DNA of 64,000 nucleotides from Methanohalophilus mahii DSM 5219. Its GTDB lineage: Archaea; Halobacteriota; Methanosarcinia; Methanosarcinales; Methanosarcinaceae. Numbering within the stretch: position 1 is the stretch's first letter; each line of letters opens with the position of its first letter. The position numbers were made by a program, and so were the translations under genes. The stretch spans positions 1,364,001 to 1,428,000 of the forward strand of contig NC_014002.1 of the NCBI RefSeq assembly GCF_000025865.1, in the 5' to 3' direction. Below are positions 9,224 through 17,619 of the stretch, piece after piece. The notes beneath the pieces were generated by a model. That model made no database searches and was not told the origin of the DNA. It saw nothing but the letters and a program-made list of their open reading frames with translations.

Positions 9224-10003
9224 TCATGTCTTTTTCCGTGAATCAAGGCAACAGTATTCGAACAGGTCATACCCCCAAATTACAGCTTCTTCACTGGTAC
9301 TGATAAGTTTATTGTGATCATATATTCCCTTCTTGTTAAGGAAGGAAACCAGGAAAAAACCGTCCGCACAGACCATACTAACTACCGGCAAATCGCCCTT
9401 GTGGATATATATTTTGGTGTTATCCATTCCGAAGAAAATTTTTGCTTCTTCCCCATAATCTTCAACAATGCGTTCATAGACATCATTGGTAAAAATCAAG
9501 TCCATCTTCACTCCTTTTTTAGCCAATTCCACAAAATGTTTAACATAATAAGGATGGAAATAAGAAGTAATGGCTGTAACATACCGACTTACAAGCAGAT
9601 GGTCTATTAATTCCTGAGGCGGATCAAAAAGAGAGTTGATATCCGGTTCAATGACCTCTGAATCGCCCAGGTCACCCAGCCTTTCCATAAATTGCATTGG
9701 GAGAGCCGAAATATCCCTGGAAAACCAGTATTCAGGATTCTTTTCAAGTGTATTAGTCAGTTTAAAAATCGGCAATATTTTCTGCACTACAATATTACCA
9801 AAAATAGACAGTTCATATTCATCATCTTTCTGCACAAGAATGCCATTATCCTTAAGAAGCTTTATCTGAGGAAGCACACCGGTTGATGTGACATCAAGAG
9901 CCTTTTTGATAGCGGCCAGATTCTGAGGGCCATCTTTTAGATAGACAAGCAAGTTTTTCCGTTTTTCCGAGCGACATACGAGCTCGATTATAGATACACC
10001 CAT
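9224..10003 (-). CDS. FilR1-family (COG4742) winged-helix transcriptional regulator
   Basis: A predicted DNA-binding regulator. The N-terminal winged helix (residues ~10-75: SEKRKNLLVYLKDGPQNL..LPQIKLLKDNGIL) is followed by a C-terminal FilR1/DUF1724 domain (~95-255) thought to sense a ligand. The family is greatly expanded in Methanosarcinales and includes the Msr regulators of methanol methyltransferase genes. I set the start at the ATG at 10001-10003, because family members begin about ten residues before SEKRK. An alternative GTG at 10052-10054 would overlap the upstream HD gene by 29 nt. Its target is unknown. Confidence 0.8.
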   Translation of the reverse strand: MGVSIIELVCRSEKRKNLLVYLKDGPQNLAAIKKALDVTSTGVLPQIKLLKDNGILVQKDDEYELSIFGNIVVQKILPIFKLTNTLEKNPEYWFSRDISALPMQFMERLGDLGDSEVIEPDINSLFDPPQELIDHLLVSRYVTAITSYFHPYYVKHFVELAKKGVKMDLIFTNDVYERIVEDYGEEAKIFFGMDNTKIYIHKGDLPVVSMVCADGFFLVSFLNKKGIYDHNKLISTSEEAVIWGYDLFEYCCLDSRKKT

Positions 10004-10025
10004 ATTCGTACCACAAAGTAAAAAA

Positions 10026-10913
10026 TCAGGTATCACTGAAGAACTGTTCGACACATCCTTTCAATTGTTTATACATTGGACTATCGATAATACTATGGGG
10101 TTGGGATTCAAAGGACCGTAGCAATCGGCCATAATACCATTTATGAGATTCTTTTCCTACTATAAAATGGTCCCATATTATATTCCCGTGAATATTTTCC
10201 CCGTCCATCATATCCCTTATGCTGGCAAGTTTATCTGCACAGAATAAGAGTTTGACATCCCTTCCAACAGCTTCAAGTGCTTTCAGGCAGGCTTCATTGC
10301 GCTCCTTCCACATATTTTCATCAACAGATAACAGGGAGGGATCATCAGTTTGGTCCAGTTCAGATACTGCCCTTACAAAAGTTAAAACAGTCTCACCGAA
10401 CTTATTCTCCACTTCACCCATATCGATTTTAGGCTCTTTTTTGATCGAATGCAACAGACCGGCAATTACAACTACATCGGGGGCACTGTTCTTTAAGAGT
10501 ATGGAGGCAACATCCATTGGATGAGATATATAGGGCGTCCTGGAAAATCGTCTTGCCGTATCCCTGTGTGCATTATAGGCAAATTCGAAAGCTTCGGGTA
10601 CTGAAAGAACGAAATGGCCTGCTCGTGAGGAGGTCTCGTATTTCTCTTCCAGATCCAGCAGATGAATCCGGAAGTTGGCTTTTCTGAGATGTTCGTGTAT
10701 GATGAGTTGACCATTTTCATGAATCAATACTGACTGGTACGGTTCACTTTTCCATATACGTCTGGAAGGCACATCAGACCACTCAGCCATGTAGAAAAAG
10801 CGATCCGGTATTTCAGGAAGTTCATCTCCTATATATGCACTATGAACTATGACGCCTGTTGGCTTTTTCTTAGAATCAGTACAATAAGTGGCTATATAAT
10901 TTCTCAGATTCAT
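10026..10913 (-). CDS. RelA/SpoT-like HD-domain protein with altered HD motif
   Basis: A 295-aa protein. Residues ~1-105 are not recognised. Residues ~108-235 match the metal-dependent HD fold of SpoT/MESH1-type (p)ppGpp hydrolases: AHRDTARR, then TPYISHPMDVASILL, then AGLLHSIKKEP. In active enzymes the last motif is LLHDxxED; here the metal-binding Asp is Ser (H155-S156) and the ED pair is missing, so hydrolase activity is doubtful. It lies 22 nt upstream of the FilR1 regulator and is probably co-transcribed with it, which suggests a sensing or partner role (inference). Confidence 0.7.
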   Translation of the reverse strand: MNLRNYIATYCTDSKKKPTGVIVHSAYIGDELPEIPDRFFYMAEWSDVPSRRIWKSEPYQSVLIHENGQLIIHEHLRKANFRIHLLDLEEKYETSSRAGHFVLSVPEAFEFAYNAHRDTARRFSRTPYISHPMDVASILLKNSAPDVVVIAGLLHSIKKEPKIDMGEVENKFGETVLTFVRAVSELDQTDDPSLLSVDENMWKERNEACLKALEAVGRDVKLLFCADKLASIRDMMDGENIHGNIIWDHFIVGKESHKWYYGRLLRSFESQPHSIIDSPMYKQLKGCVEQFFSDT

Positions 10914-10952
10914 GATAAACCTCGTTTTTATATTAATATAATTGTAAAGGAA

Positions 10953-12089
10953 TTAAACATTTCTTTTTACAATCCAGCAAGTAACTCTTACCCAGTTATC
11001 AATTATTGATTCTTTTGGATCCAGCAAGTAATCATAAGGGACATCTACACTCAAATTCAAAATATTGTTAAGTTGAGCCATCTGGGAAAAAGCTACTTTC
11101 TTTGCACTGTTTTCAGGGATCAAACCCCACCTTACTTCATCGACAAGATGGAGAATAGAAGAAATCAATGCAACCATAGCAGGATTACGTGAAATATTCC
11201 TGAGCTTGTCATAAAATGGACCCTTTTTATTATCTCCCTCAAGGGATGTCGAAACTTTCCAGAAATATTTTTCATCAATTCCAAACCTATCAAGCCTTAC
11301 AAGCATATCCCTCTGGGAAACAGCTGATATACCTGATTGTTGATCCAGGGCTTTGAAAAGGACTTGTTTTATACATTTACAGATCAGCTCACCAAGTTTG
11401 GAATGGGGACCTGCGTCAGTCAATTTCAGAGAGGCAGAATCGTTGGATACAATCGCCATCATATCAGTCCCGGTTCCGGTAGCCAGTTCCTCAGAAAAAC
11501 GGCTTGGAATCATTAATTGATGCAGAACTGCTGATTTTGCTTCAGTAGCTGTCATCCAGGCCCTGGTAAGAGCATATGACGGCAAATTTGCATCTATTAG
11601 AAGAATTAGGTTTATTGTTCCGCCAAAAGTTTCCCATCTACCATTTTCCTGATAATAGGAAGCAGGGTCTGCAGGACTGCATGCATTTACTTCAACGCCT
11701 GCAGTCGCAATTGTTGTTATTTCAAGTCCACGGAAAGAGTGAGTAACAAAAGCAACATTTTCCATACTTGCAGCAGTTAGCAATGCAGATGCATTTGATG
11801 CAGAATAGCCAAGTTGCTCCACCACATGAGCGAGATAGCCTTCGACACTCCCTTCCTCCAGGTCATCCTCACTTCCAACATGCCTTCCTATTCGCTGATT
11901 GATGAGGACATTGATATCATCACGGATACCACCATTGAGCCAGGAATTGGAAATTATTCTCCTGCCCTTTGGTAGTGAAACTATAACGGAATCTTTGCCC
12001 GATCTGAAAATTTTTTCACCGGCAGATGTTTCAAGAAGAGGTTCACAATCCCCGTCACAACTATTTACGGCCAACTCATTTCTGGTCAT
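10953..12089 (-). CDS. cbiZ: Adenosylcobinamide amidohydrolase CbiZ
   Basis: A cobinamide-salvage enzyme: CbiZ cleaves the aminopropanol side chain of adenosylcobinamide to give adenosylcobyric acid, letting archaea rebuild B12 from scavenged corrinoids. The family features SNSWLNGG (residues ~47-54) and TAGVEVNACSPADPA (~130-144) are present. At 378 aa it is longer than the minimal domain, with an extra C-terminal helical part of about 150 residues. GGAAGGTG precedes the ATG. A corrinoid salvage role fits an organism that relies on methyl-corrinoid chemistry. Confidence 0.85.
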   Translation of the reverse strand: MTRNELAVNSCDGDCEPLLETSAGEKIFRSGKDSVIVSLPKGRRIISNSWLNGGIRDDINVLINQRIGRHVGSEDDLEEGSVEGYLAHVVEQLGYSASNASALLTAASMENVAFVTHSFRGLEITTIATAGVEVNACSPADPASYYQENGRWETFGGTINLILLIDANLPSYALTRAWMTATEAKSAVLHQLMIPSRFSEELATGTGTDMMAIVSNDSASLKLTDAGPHSKLGELICKCIKQVLFKALDQQSGISAVSQRDMLVRLDRFGIDEKYFWKVSTSLEGDNKKGPFYDKLRNISRNPAMVALISSILHLVDEVRWGLIPENSAKKVAFSQMAQLNNILNLSVDVPYDYLLDPKESIIDNWVRVTCWIVKRNV

Positions 12090-12203
12090 GCACCTTCCTC
12101 TGAATATAAATCAACACCGGATCTTGAAGTAAAAAACAAAAGCCTCAGAACTCATAGGGCTCATCACTATCTCAGAAGAGAATCTCATCACTGGCTTTTA
12201 TCC

Positions 12204-12851
12204 TTAAATACCGATCCCGTTAACAAGTTCCATGGCTGTTTCTTTGGGGTGTTCTGAATTATAAATACTTCGACCCACAATAATCCAGTTCGCACCTGCT
12301 GCGATCACATCAGAGGCTTTACCTCCCTGTGCACCTACACCCGGAGAAATAATAGAAAGCTCATCACCTATTATAGAACGCAGGTGCTTTACCCTTTCTG
12401 GCCGGGTAGCCGGTGCGACAATACCTGTAGCACCGAATTCATACGCCATTGAAGCAATTTCATCGGCTATCGGCTGGAAATACTTCGCACCTCCGGGATG
12501 GCTCATTTCAGAGACTACATAGATATCCCCACCATAAAGTCGGGACACATCTATACAGGCTTTCAGGCTATCCTCGCCTGTAAAACCATGTACTATTACA
12601 CCACTGGCACCGGCCTTGAACACCTGCTCACAGATAAGTTCATCCGTGTTTGGAATGTCAGCAACCTTAAAGTCAGCAATGACAGGAGCATAGTCGGCAA
12701 GTCTTGATATTACACTCAAACCTTCTGAAAGCACCAGGGGATAGCCCACCTTAATGGCATCCACACATTCAGCAACTTCGCTGGCAATCTCGACGGCACG
12801 ATCCATACGCGTAACATCCATTGCAACTATAAGGCCGGTATTCCTTTCCAT
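12204..12851 (-). CDS. pyrF: Orotidine 5'-phosphate decarboxylase
   Basis: Catalyses the last step of UMP synthesis, OMP to UMP. This is a 215-aa TIM barrel with the catalytic D60-x-K62-x-x-D65 triad in [10 protein letters not shown] and the phosphate-binding VGRSIYNS loop near the C-terminus. Length and motifs are those of the archaeal enzyme. It lies 27 nt downstream of acs on the same strand, but the functions are unrelated. Confidence 0.96.
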   Translation of the reverse strand: MERNTGLIVAMDVTRMDRAVEIASEVAECVDAIKVGYPLVLSEGLSVISRLADYAPVIADFKVADIPNTDELICEQVFKAGASGVIVHGFTGEDSLKACIDVSRLYGGDIYVVSEMSHPGGAKYFQPIADEIASMAYEFGATGIVAPATRPERVKHLRSIIGDELSIISPGVGAQGGKASDVIAAGANWIIVGRSIYNSEHPKETAMELVNGIGI

Positions 12852-12878
12852 GAAATTAAACCTCTAGGGGTTTGAATG

Positions 12879-14819
12879 TTAATCTGATAGATTAACTTTT
12901 CTTTTGAGTTCTTCAACCACATCAGGATTCTGCAGAGTGGACACATCCCCGGGGTCGGTATTATTTGTGATCGCGCGCAGTACCCGGCGCATGATCTTTC
13001 CACTACGTGTTTTTGGAAGGTCATCAGCAAAGATAATGTCTGCCGGACGGGCAATAGGACCGATCTCATCGGCTACATGCTTGCGGAGTTCCTCTTTCAG
13101 TTTATCGCTTGCAGAAGCACCGGTTTCCAAAACAACATATCCAACGATCACTTCACCTTTTATTTCATCCTTCTTTCCTTCAACAGCTGCTTCCGCAACA
13201 TCCGAATGGGCTACAAGCGAACTTTCGATCTCCATAGTACCGAGCCTGTGCCCGGATACTTTTATCACATCATCAAGTCTTCCGAGAATCCAGACATAAC
13301 CGTCACTGTCAGTATGAGCACCATCACCCGACATATAGGTATCTTTGCCCCACATACTCCAGTAAGTTTCAATGAAGCGTTCCTCATCCCCATAAATGGC
13401 ACGAATCATGCTCGGCCAAGGTTTCTTGATTGCCAGATATCCACCATGTCCTTCTGGAACCGCATTTCCTTCTTCATCGAGAATGGATACCTTGATTCCC
13501 GGGAACGGTCTCACAGCACTACCGGGTTTCATCGGAGTAATCCCCGGAAGGGGCGTGATCATTATCATACCTGTTTCTGTCTGCCACCATGTATCAACTA
13601 TCGGGCATTTCTTGTCCCCGATATGCTCATAGTACCAGAGCCATGCCTTCGGGTTGATGGGTTCACCGACACTTCCCAGCAGCCGCAACGAGGAAAGGTC
13701 ATGCTTTGCAGGCAATTGTTTGCCCCATTTCATGAATGTCCGGATGGCTGTAGGTGCCGTATAAAAAATCGTCACTCCATAATTTTCAATTATACTCCAG
13801 AACCTGTCCTTTTCTGGATAATCCGGTGCTCCCTCATACATCAGCACAGTTGCACCATTCAGCAGGGGACCATATGCAATATAGGAATGGCCCGTAATCC
13901 AGCCCACATCCGCAGTACACCAGTAAACATCATCATCTTTCAGGTCAAAGACCCATTTGGCAGTGATCGCTGTTCCGACAAGGTAACCTCCGGTGCTGTG
14001 GACCACACCCTTGGGTTTGCCTGTGGTTCCGCTGGTATACATTAAGAAAAGTGTATCTTCGGAATCCATGTGTTCAGGCGGACAGTCATAATCAACCTGT
14101 TTTTCGATGTCGTGCCACCACACATCCCGACCCTCAGTGAAAAATACAGAATTTGCCGCATGATTGACAACCAGTACATGCTCGATGTTATCTAATTTCT
14201 CAAGTGCATTATCGGTTTTTTCCTTCTGGTCAACCAGTTTACCTTTGTGATAGTAACCATCACAGGTAATTACGAATTGACTGCCTGCGTCCTCAACACG
14301 TTGGGCGAGTGCCTCATGGGAAAATCCGGCAAATACCACACTGTGAGGGGCACCGATTCTTGCACAGGCAAGCATGGCAATAACAGCCTCGGGTATCATC
14401 GGAAGATAAATTGTAACAATATCCCCTTTTTTAACCCCGAGTTCTTTCAATGCATTGGCAAAGCGACATGTGGAGTAATACAATTCATCATAGGTAAAGG
14501 TGCGATTGTTTTCCATCTCCCCTTCCCAGATAATGGCTGTCTTATCACCCTTTGAAGAAAGATGCCTGTCAAGACAGTTATATGATGCGTTAAGACTGCC
14601 ATTAAGGAACCATTTACTATGCGGAGGTTTCCATTCGAAGACTTTATCCCACTTTTCAAACCAGTCAATATCTTCTGCAACTGAAGCCCAGAAACCTTCA
14701 AAATCCTCTTCAGCCTTCCTGTAAATACCGGGATCGTTCATATTGGCACGGGCCTTGAAATCTTCAGATGGTTCAAAAACACGTTCCTCTGCAAGTGACG
14801 ATTCTATTGTTTCCTTCAT
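12879..14819 (-). CDS. acs: Acetyl-CoA synthetase (AMP-forming)
   Basis: Activates acetate with ATP and CoA to acetyl-CoA. The 646-aa product has the ANL-superfamily P-loop ([15 protein letters not shown], residues ~263-277), the core motif [10 protein letters not shown] (~415-424), the hinge [13 protein letters not shown] (~520-532) and the C-terminal catalytic lysine in [10 protein letters not shown] (~611-620), a site of acetyl regulation in other organisms. In a methylotrophic methanogen the likely role is acetate assimilation through CODH/ACS-linked metabolism. Confidence 0.97.
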   Translation of the reverse strand: MKETIESSLAEERVFEPSEDFKARANMNDPGIYRKAEEDFEGFWASVAEDIDWFEKWDKVFEWKPPHSKWFLNGSLNASYNCLDRHLSSKGDKTAIIWEGEMENNRTFTYDELYYSTCRFANALKELGVKKGDIVTIYLPMIPEAVIAMLACARIGAPHSVVFAGFSHEALAQRVEDAGSQFVITCDGYYHKGKLVDQKEKTDNALEKLDNIEHVLVVNHAANSVFFTEGRDVWWHDIEKQVDYDCPPEHMDSEDTLFLMYTSGTTGKPKGVVHSTGGYLVGTAITAKWVFDLKDDDVYWCTADVGWITGHSYIAYGPLLNGATVLMYEGAPDYPEKDRFWSIIENYGVTIFYTAPTAIRTFMKWGKQLPAKHDLSSLRLLGSVGEPINPKAWLWYYEHIGDKKCPIVDTWWQTETGMIMITPLPGITPMKPGSAVRPFPGIKVSILDEEGNAVPEGHGGYLAIKKPWPSMIRAIYGDEERFIETYWSMWGKDTYMSGDGAHTDSDGYVWILGRLDDVIKVSGHRLGTMEIESSLVAHSDVAEAAVEGKKDEIKGEVIVGYVVLETGASASDKLKEELRKHVADEIGPIARPADIIFADDLPKTRSGKIMRRVLRAITNNTDPGDVSTLQNPDVVEELKRKVNLSD

Positions 14820-14898
14820 AGGTTATGCCATCCTCTAAAATTGCATGGATCTATAATGATTATTCATGTATATGTTTAGTGGTCGCAGGAAAGAATAA

Positions 14899-15885
14899 TC
14901 ACAAAACTCTGTAGTAAGAGGTATTGCATTCCCGGATCACCTCAATCGTTCCCCTGTATTTCATATTCTCAATAACAGGAATAAGGTTTTCCCTACTAAT
15001 ATCAAGTGAGTCAATCAACTGCTCGTTAGTGCAGGGACGACGGAGAATCAGGTCATACACTTCCTCTTCAATATTCTCGTGTTTGAGTACGGAGCGGCCC
15101 CTTTTTATACCTTGCAATACAAGACGCACTTTATTCCTTCCAAGTTTATCGTCAAAATATCTGGCAATTTCCTTCAACCTTTTCTCATCAACAGCATGTA
15201 CGGAAGATTCAGCAGGAGGCCGGGTTACGGTCAAGACTTCAACTTCATCCGGATCGATGTATTCCAGAACTTCTACAAGACGTGAAATTTCCCTATCGGA
15301 TGAGTTGCCTGGAAACTCGTTACTTTCTACAAACATGGCCTCTATGGAAAGCCTGCAGCCATCCAGCAAAGAAAGAGCCGCAAGTCCCTCTATAACTTCC
15401 TCCAGGTGAATACCCGGAGCAGGTCTGTTAATATTCCGGAATGAATCTTCATAACCCGATACTAGAGTAGCAACCACCAGATCTGCCTTTGCAAGATTCT
15501 GGCGCACATCCTTTCTGCCAACAAGGGAAGAATTGGTAATGACACATATAGGCACATCAGAAATATCACGGATACTGTCGATCATCTCTCCAAGCCATAG
15601 GTTGAGGGTTGGTTCACAGGTTCCTGAGAATGTAATGTAGTCAATATCTTCTATACTGCGATGATAATGCCGAATACCTTCAACAACTTCGGAACATGTA
15701 ACGCATCCCACAGCATCCTCTGGAGATTGGATTTTATCTGTAACTGAGCCAAGCTGACAGTAGACACAGTCAAAATTGCAGTTTTTCCGGCTGGAAGGAT
15801 TGCGGATAACATCCACACCCAGAGACCTGCCCAATCTTCGTGAGAGGATTGGACCATAAATTATTCTGGACTTTCGCTTTCCCAC
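14899..15885 (-). CDS. Radical SAM protein (COG0731-like)
   Basis: A 328-aa radical SAM enzyme. The [4Fe-4S] cluster motif is C36-NFD-C40-VY-C43, introduced by the typical YGPILSRRLGRSLGVD segment of the COG0731 group, which is related to TYW1-type wyosine enzymes. SAM-binding features follow (TFSGTCEPTL ~85-94, VITNSS ~114-119). The C-terminal ~70 residues resemble a winged helix (LILRRPCTNEQLIDSLDIS). The substrate is unknown. It lacks the flavodoxin domain of bacterial TYW1. Confidence 0.85.
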   Translation of the reverse strand: MGKRKSRIIYGPILSRRLGRSLGVDVIRNPSSRKNCNFDCVYCQLGSVTDKIQSPEDAVGCVTCSEVVEGIRHYHRSIEDIDYITFSGTCEPTLNLWLGEMIDSIRDISDVPICVITNSSLVGRKDVRQNLAKADLVVATLVSGYEDSFRNINRPAPGIHLEEVIEGLAALSLLDGCRLSIEAMFVESNEFPGNSSDREISRLVEVLEYIDPDEVEVLTVTRPPAESSVHAVDEKRLKEIARYFDDKLGRNKVRLVLQGIKRGRSVLKHENIEEEVYDLILRRPCTNEQLIDSLDISRENLIPVIENMKYRGTIEVIRECNTSYYRVL

Positions 15886-15906
15886 AGAAATTCCCCTAAA
15901 ATAAAA

Positions 15907-15925
15907 AGAGGATCAGACATCCTCT
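15907..15925 (-). terminator. Hairpin terminator overlapping the DUF5320 stop codon
   Basis: A perfect 7-bp stem (AGAGGAT / ATCCTCT) with a 5-nt loop. On the minus strand it is followed directly by TTTTTATTTTA. The stop codon of the DUF5320 gene lies inside the hairpin. It separates this gene from the radical SAM gene downstream. Confidence 0.65.
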
Positions 15926-16233
15926 GATCCCTTCCCCGAAAGTTGGGTTTTCAATTGTTCTATACGCTGGGAAAGCAAGTCCTTTTCTCTTTCAAGCGCT
16001 TCAAGCTCGCTTTGCAGGGATACAGGCTGAGAAGGAGTCGCAAATGGACCCCGTCTATAGTAACCCATGCCTTGTTTGAAAGGGCCACCAAATCTGTAAA
16101 AACCTCCCCTGAAGGAGTTTGCTCTTAGCAATCGATTCTGCCATCCTGGAATATCATATCCGGTGCAATAACCTGCACCTCTTCCTGTCATTGGCCCCAT
16201 TCCCCTGGGACCGGTTCTGTTTCCACCGGGCAT
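15913..16233 (-). CDS. DUF5320 family protein
   Basis: A 106-aa small protein. The N-terminal Gly/Met-rich signature MPGGNRTGPRGMGPMTGRG (residues 1-19) and the GYCTGYDIPGW segment are typical of DUF5320. The C-terminal third is a predicted coiled coil (LQSELEALEREKDLLSQRIE). Proteins of this group often sit beside DUF134 regulators and dinitrogenase-iron-molybdenum-cofactor-like proteins; the function is unknown, with metal handling a common guess. Here it lies just downstream of a DUF134 gene and is probably in its operon. Confidence 0.85.
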   Translation of the reverse strand: MPGGNRTGPRGMGPMTGRGAGYCTGYDIPGWQNRLLRANSFRGGFYRFGGPFKQGMGYYRRGPFATPSQPVSLQSELEALEREKDLLSQRIEQLKTQLSGKGSEDV

Positions 16234-16282
16234 ATTAATACAACCTCCTTTGTCGTTCTAGCATTGTTTCCATTCTATAAAT

Positions 16283-16780
16283 TCAACCTCGCACCATCTG
16301 AGAACCGCATTCAGGACATTTGGCCTGACTGCACGGTACACCCGGCTGGTGTAGTTCAAGATGTCCACATGAAGGACACCTGCAATTCTGCGGAGCTGCA
16401 GCTCCGCGGCCCGGGCGATTTCCACCACCTCTGCGACCCTGTCCTCTGGCCCCTATCGGACCACTTCCATCTGGACCTGTGCCATCTCCTCCAGGCATAT
16501 TGAGTTCACCTCCTTCTAAAGAAATACCTTTTCCATTGACCAGTGCATCCGTTACTTTTTCAAGACCCCTGCGAAGGGTTCTTTGAAATGTAGACTGATG
16601 GACTCCCATTTTCTGTGCTGCCTGCCCCTGAGACAATTTTTCTAAAATATTCAGTCTCATGGATTCCAGTTCATCTACACCGACATCAACAACGGGCATA
16701 TTTTCATTCGTGTCATCGGGACTGAAACGCCGACACCTGTGACGGAAGCCTACCATTCTCTTTTTCCTGGGACGCACCAT
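16283..16780 (-). CDS. DUF134 helix-turn-helix protein fused to DUF5320-like segment and zinc ribbon
   Basis: A predicted regulator of 165 aa in three parts. Residues ~1-90 are the DUF134 HTH domain (PRKKRMVGFRHRCRRF, then KLSQGQAAQKMGVHQSTFQRTLRRG). Residues ~93-122 repeat the DUF5320 theme (MPGGDGTGPDGSGPIGARG). Residues ~131-162 form a zinc ribbon with four Cys (CRCPSCGH..CPECG). The middle block resembles the start of the neighbouring DUF5320 protein. The promoter carries tandem ATGCAT sites, so autoregulation is plausible. Its ligand is unknown. Confidence 0.82.
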   Translation of the reverse strand: MVRPRKKRMVGFRHRCRRFSPDDTNENMPVVDVGVDELESMRLNILEKLSQGQAAQKMGVHQSTFQRTLRRGLEKVTDALVNGKGISLEGGELNMPGGDGTGPDGSGPIGARGQGRRGGGNRPGRGAAAPQNCRCPSCGHLELHQPGVPCSQAKCPECGSQMVRG

Positions 16781-16815
16781 AATAATGCATCATAATGCAT
16801 AACTATATAAATTTA
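16781..16815 (-). promoter_or_regulatory. DUF134 promoter with tandem operator-like repeats
   Basis: On the minus strand TTTATATA (16804-16811) lies 23-24 nt before the ATG, the distance expected if transcription starts at the start codon (leaderless). The segment between holds two copies of TAATGCAT spaced exactly 10 bp apart (plus-strand 16793-16810 region), each with a palindromic ATGCAT core. A protein bound there would cover the start site, fitting repression by the DUF134 product itself (inference). Confidence 0.5.
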
Positions 16816-16888
16816 ACTACAAGAACAGATTGGATGCGAAACACAAGTAAAGCAGGACATAAAATTAAACATAATTGATTACTGAGAG

Positions 16889-17332
16889 TCATTGTTTTTC
16901 ATAAAACAGATTTGGGATCGAATCCATACTACCCATATCCTTTGAAGGGCCTGCGGGATAAATAGCTACAAGAGAACCAACTTGTCTTCCAAGTTTCTTC
17001 TCATCATGAAGATAGAAATTTTCACTTTCCCGGGATACATTTTTAAGTAAAAATCTGGAATGGCCCCTTCCGAGTTCTATAACCTTAAATTCTTCAAAAT
17101 CGTAGAAAAAGGCTTCGAATTCAGGTTTAAGATGGCGACTGCCTAACGCAAAAATATACACATCCCCGAAAAAATCCAGATCATAGAATAGATCAACTGT
17201 GGCATCAGTACCTGAAAAGCGAACCTGCATACTTGAAATATGTATATAATCCCTGCTATCCTCAGCCGCAAGTGCCCCTGATACAGGACACAGGAGCAGC
17301 AAAGTTACGAGTATAAGCCCTGCCATCCTCAT
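16889..17332 (-). CDS. Secreted hypothetical protein
   Basis: A 147-aa protein with a clear signal peptide (residues 1-22, hydrophobic LILVTLLLLCPVSGALA, cleavage after ALA). The mature part is predicted beta-rich with many aromatic residues (FEAFFYDFEEFKV). There is no lipobox cysteine after the signal and no recognised domain. It is a single gene with no obvious operon partners; similar small exported proteins occur in Methanosarcinales. Confidence 0.65.
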   Translation of the reverse strand: MRMAGLILVTLLLLCPVSGALAAEDSRDYIHISSMQVRFSGTDATVDLFYDLDFFGDVYIFALGSRHLKPEFEAFFYDFEEFKVIELGRGHSRFLLKNVSRESENFYLHDEKKLGRQVGSLVAIYPAGPSKDMGSMDSIPNLFYEKQ

Positions 17333-17619
17333 TGGTACAGGATAATACGTTATAATTAATATGTCTATTCATATCTGTAGTGCATATAAAAGGTAAAACA
17401 TTAATACTAACAAAAATATGTTAGGACAAATCGAACATGGCACACATCAATCTAAAAATTTTGAAACGTTAATTTCTTATTAGGTGTGTTCTATTTCAAT
17501 CTGCCTTTGTGGCACCACTAAAGATTAATAATTATAGGTAAAGGGCAACTGGAACTTCCATCTGTCTGATAACCATCATAGCATTATCATAAAAATCAAA
17601 CAAATATAGGAGAACAATA

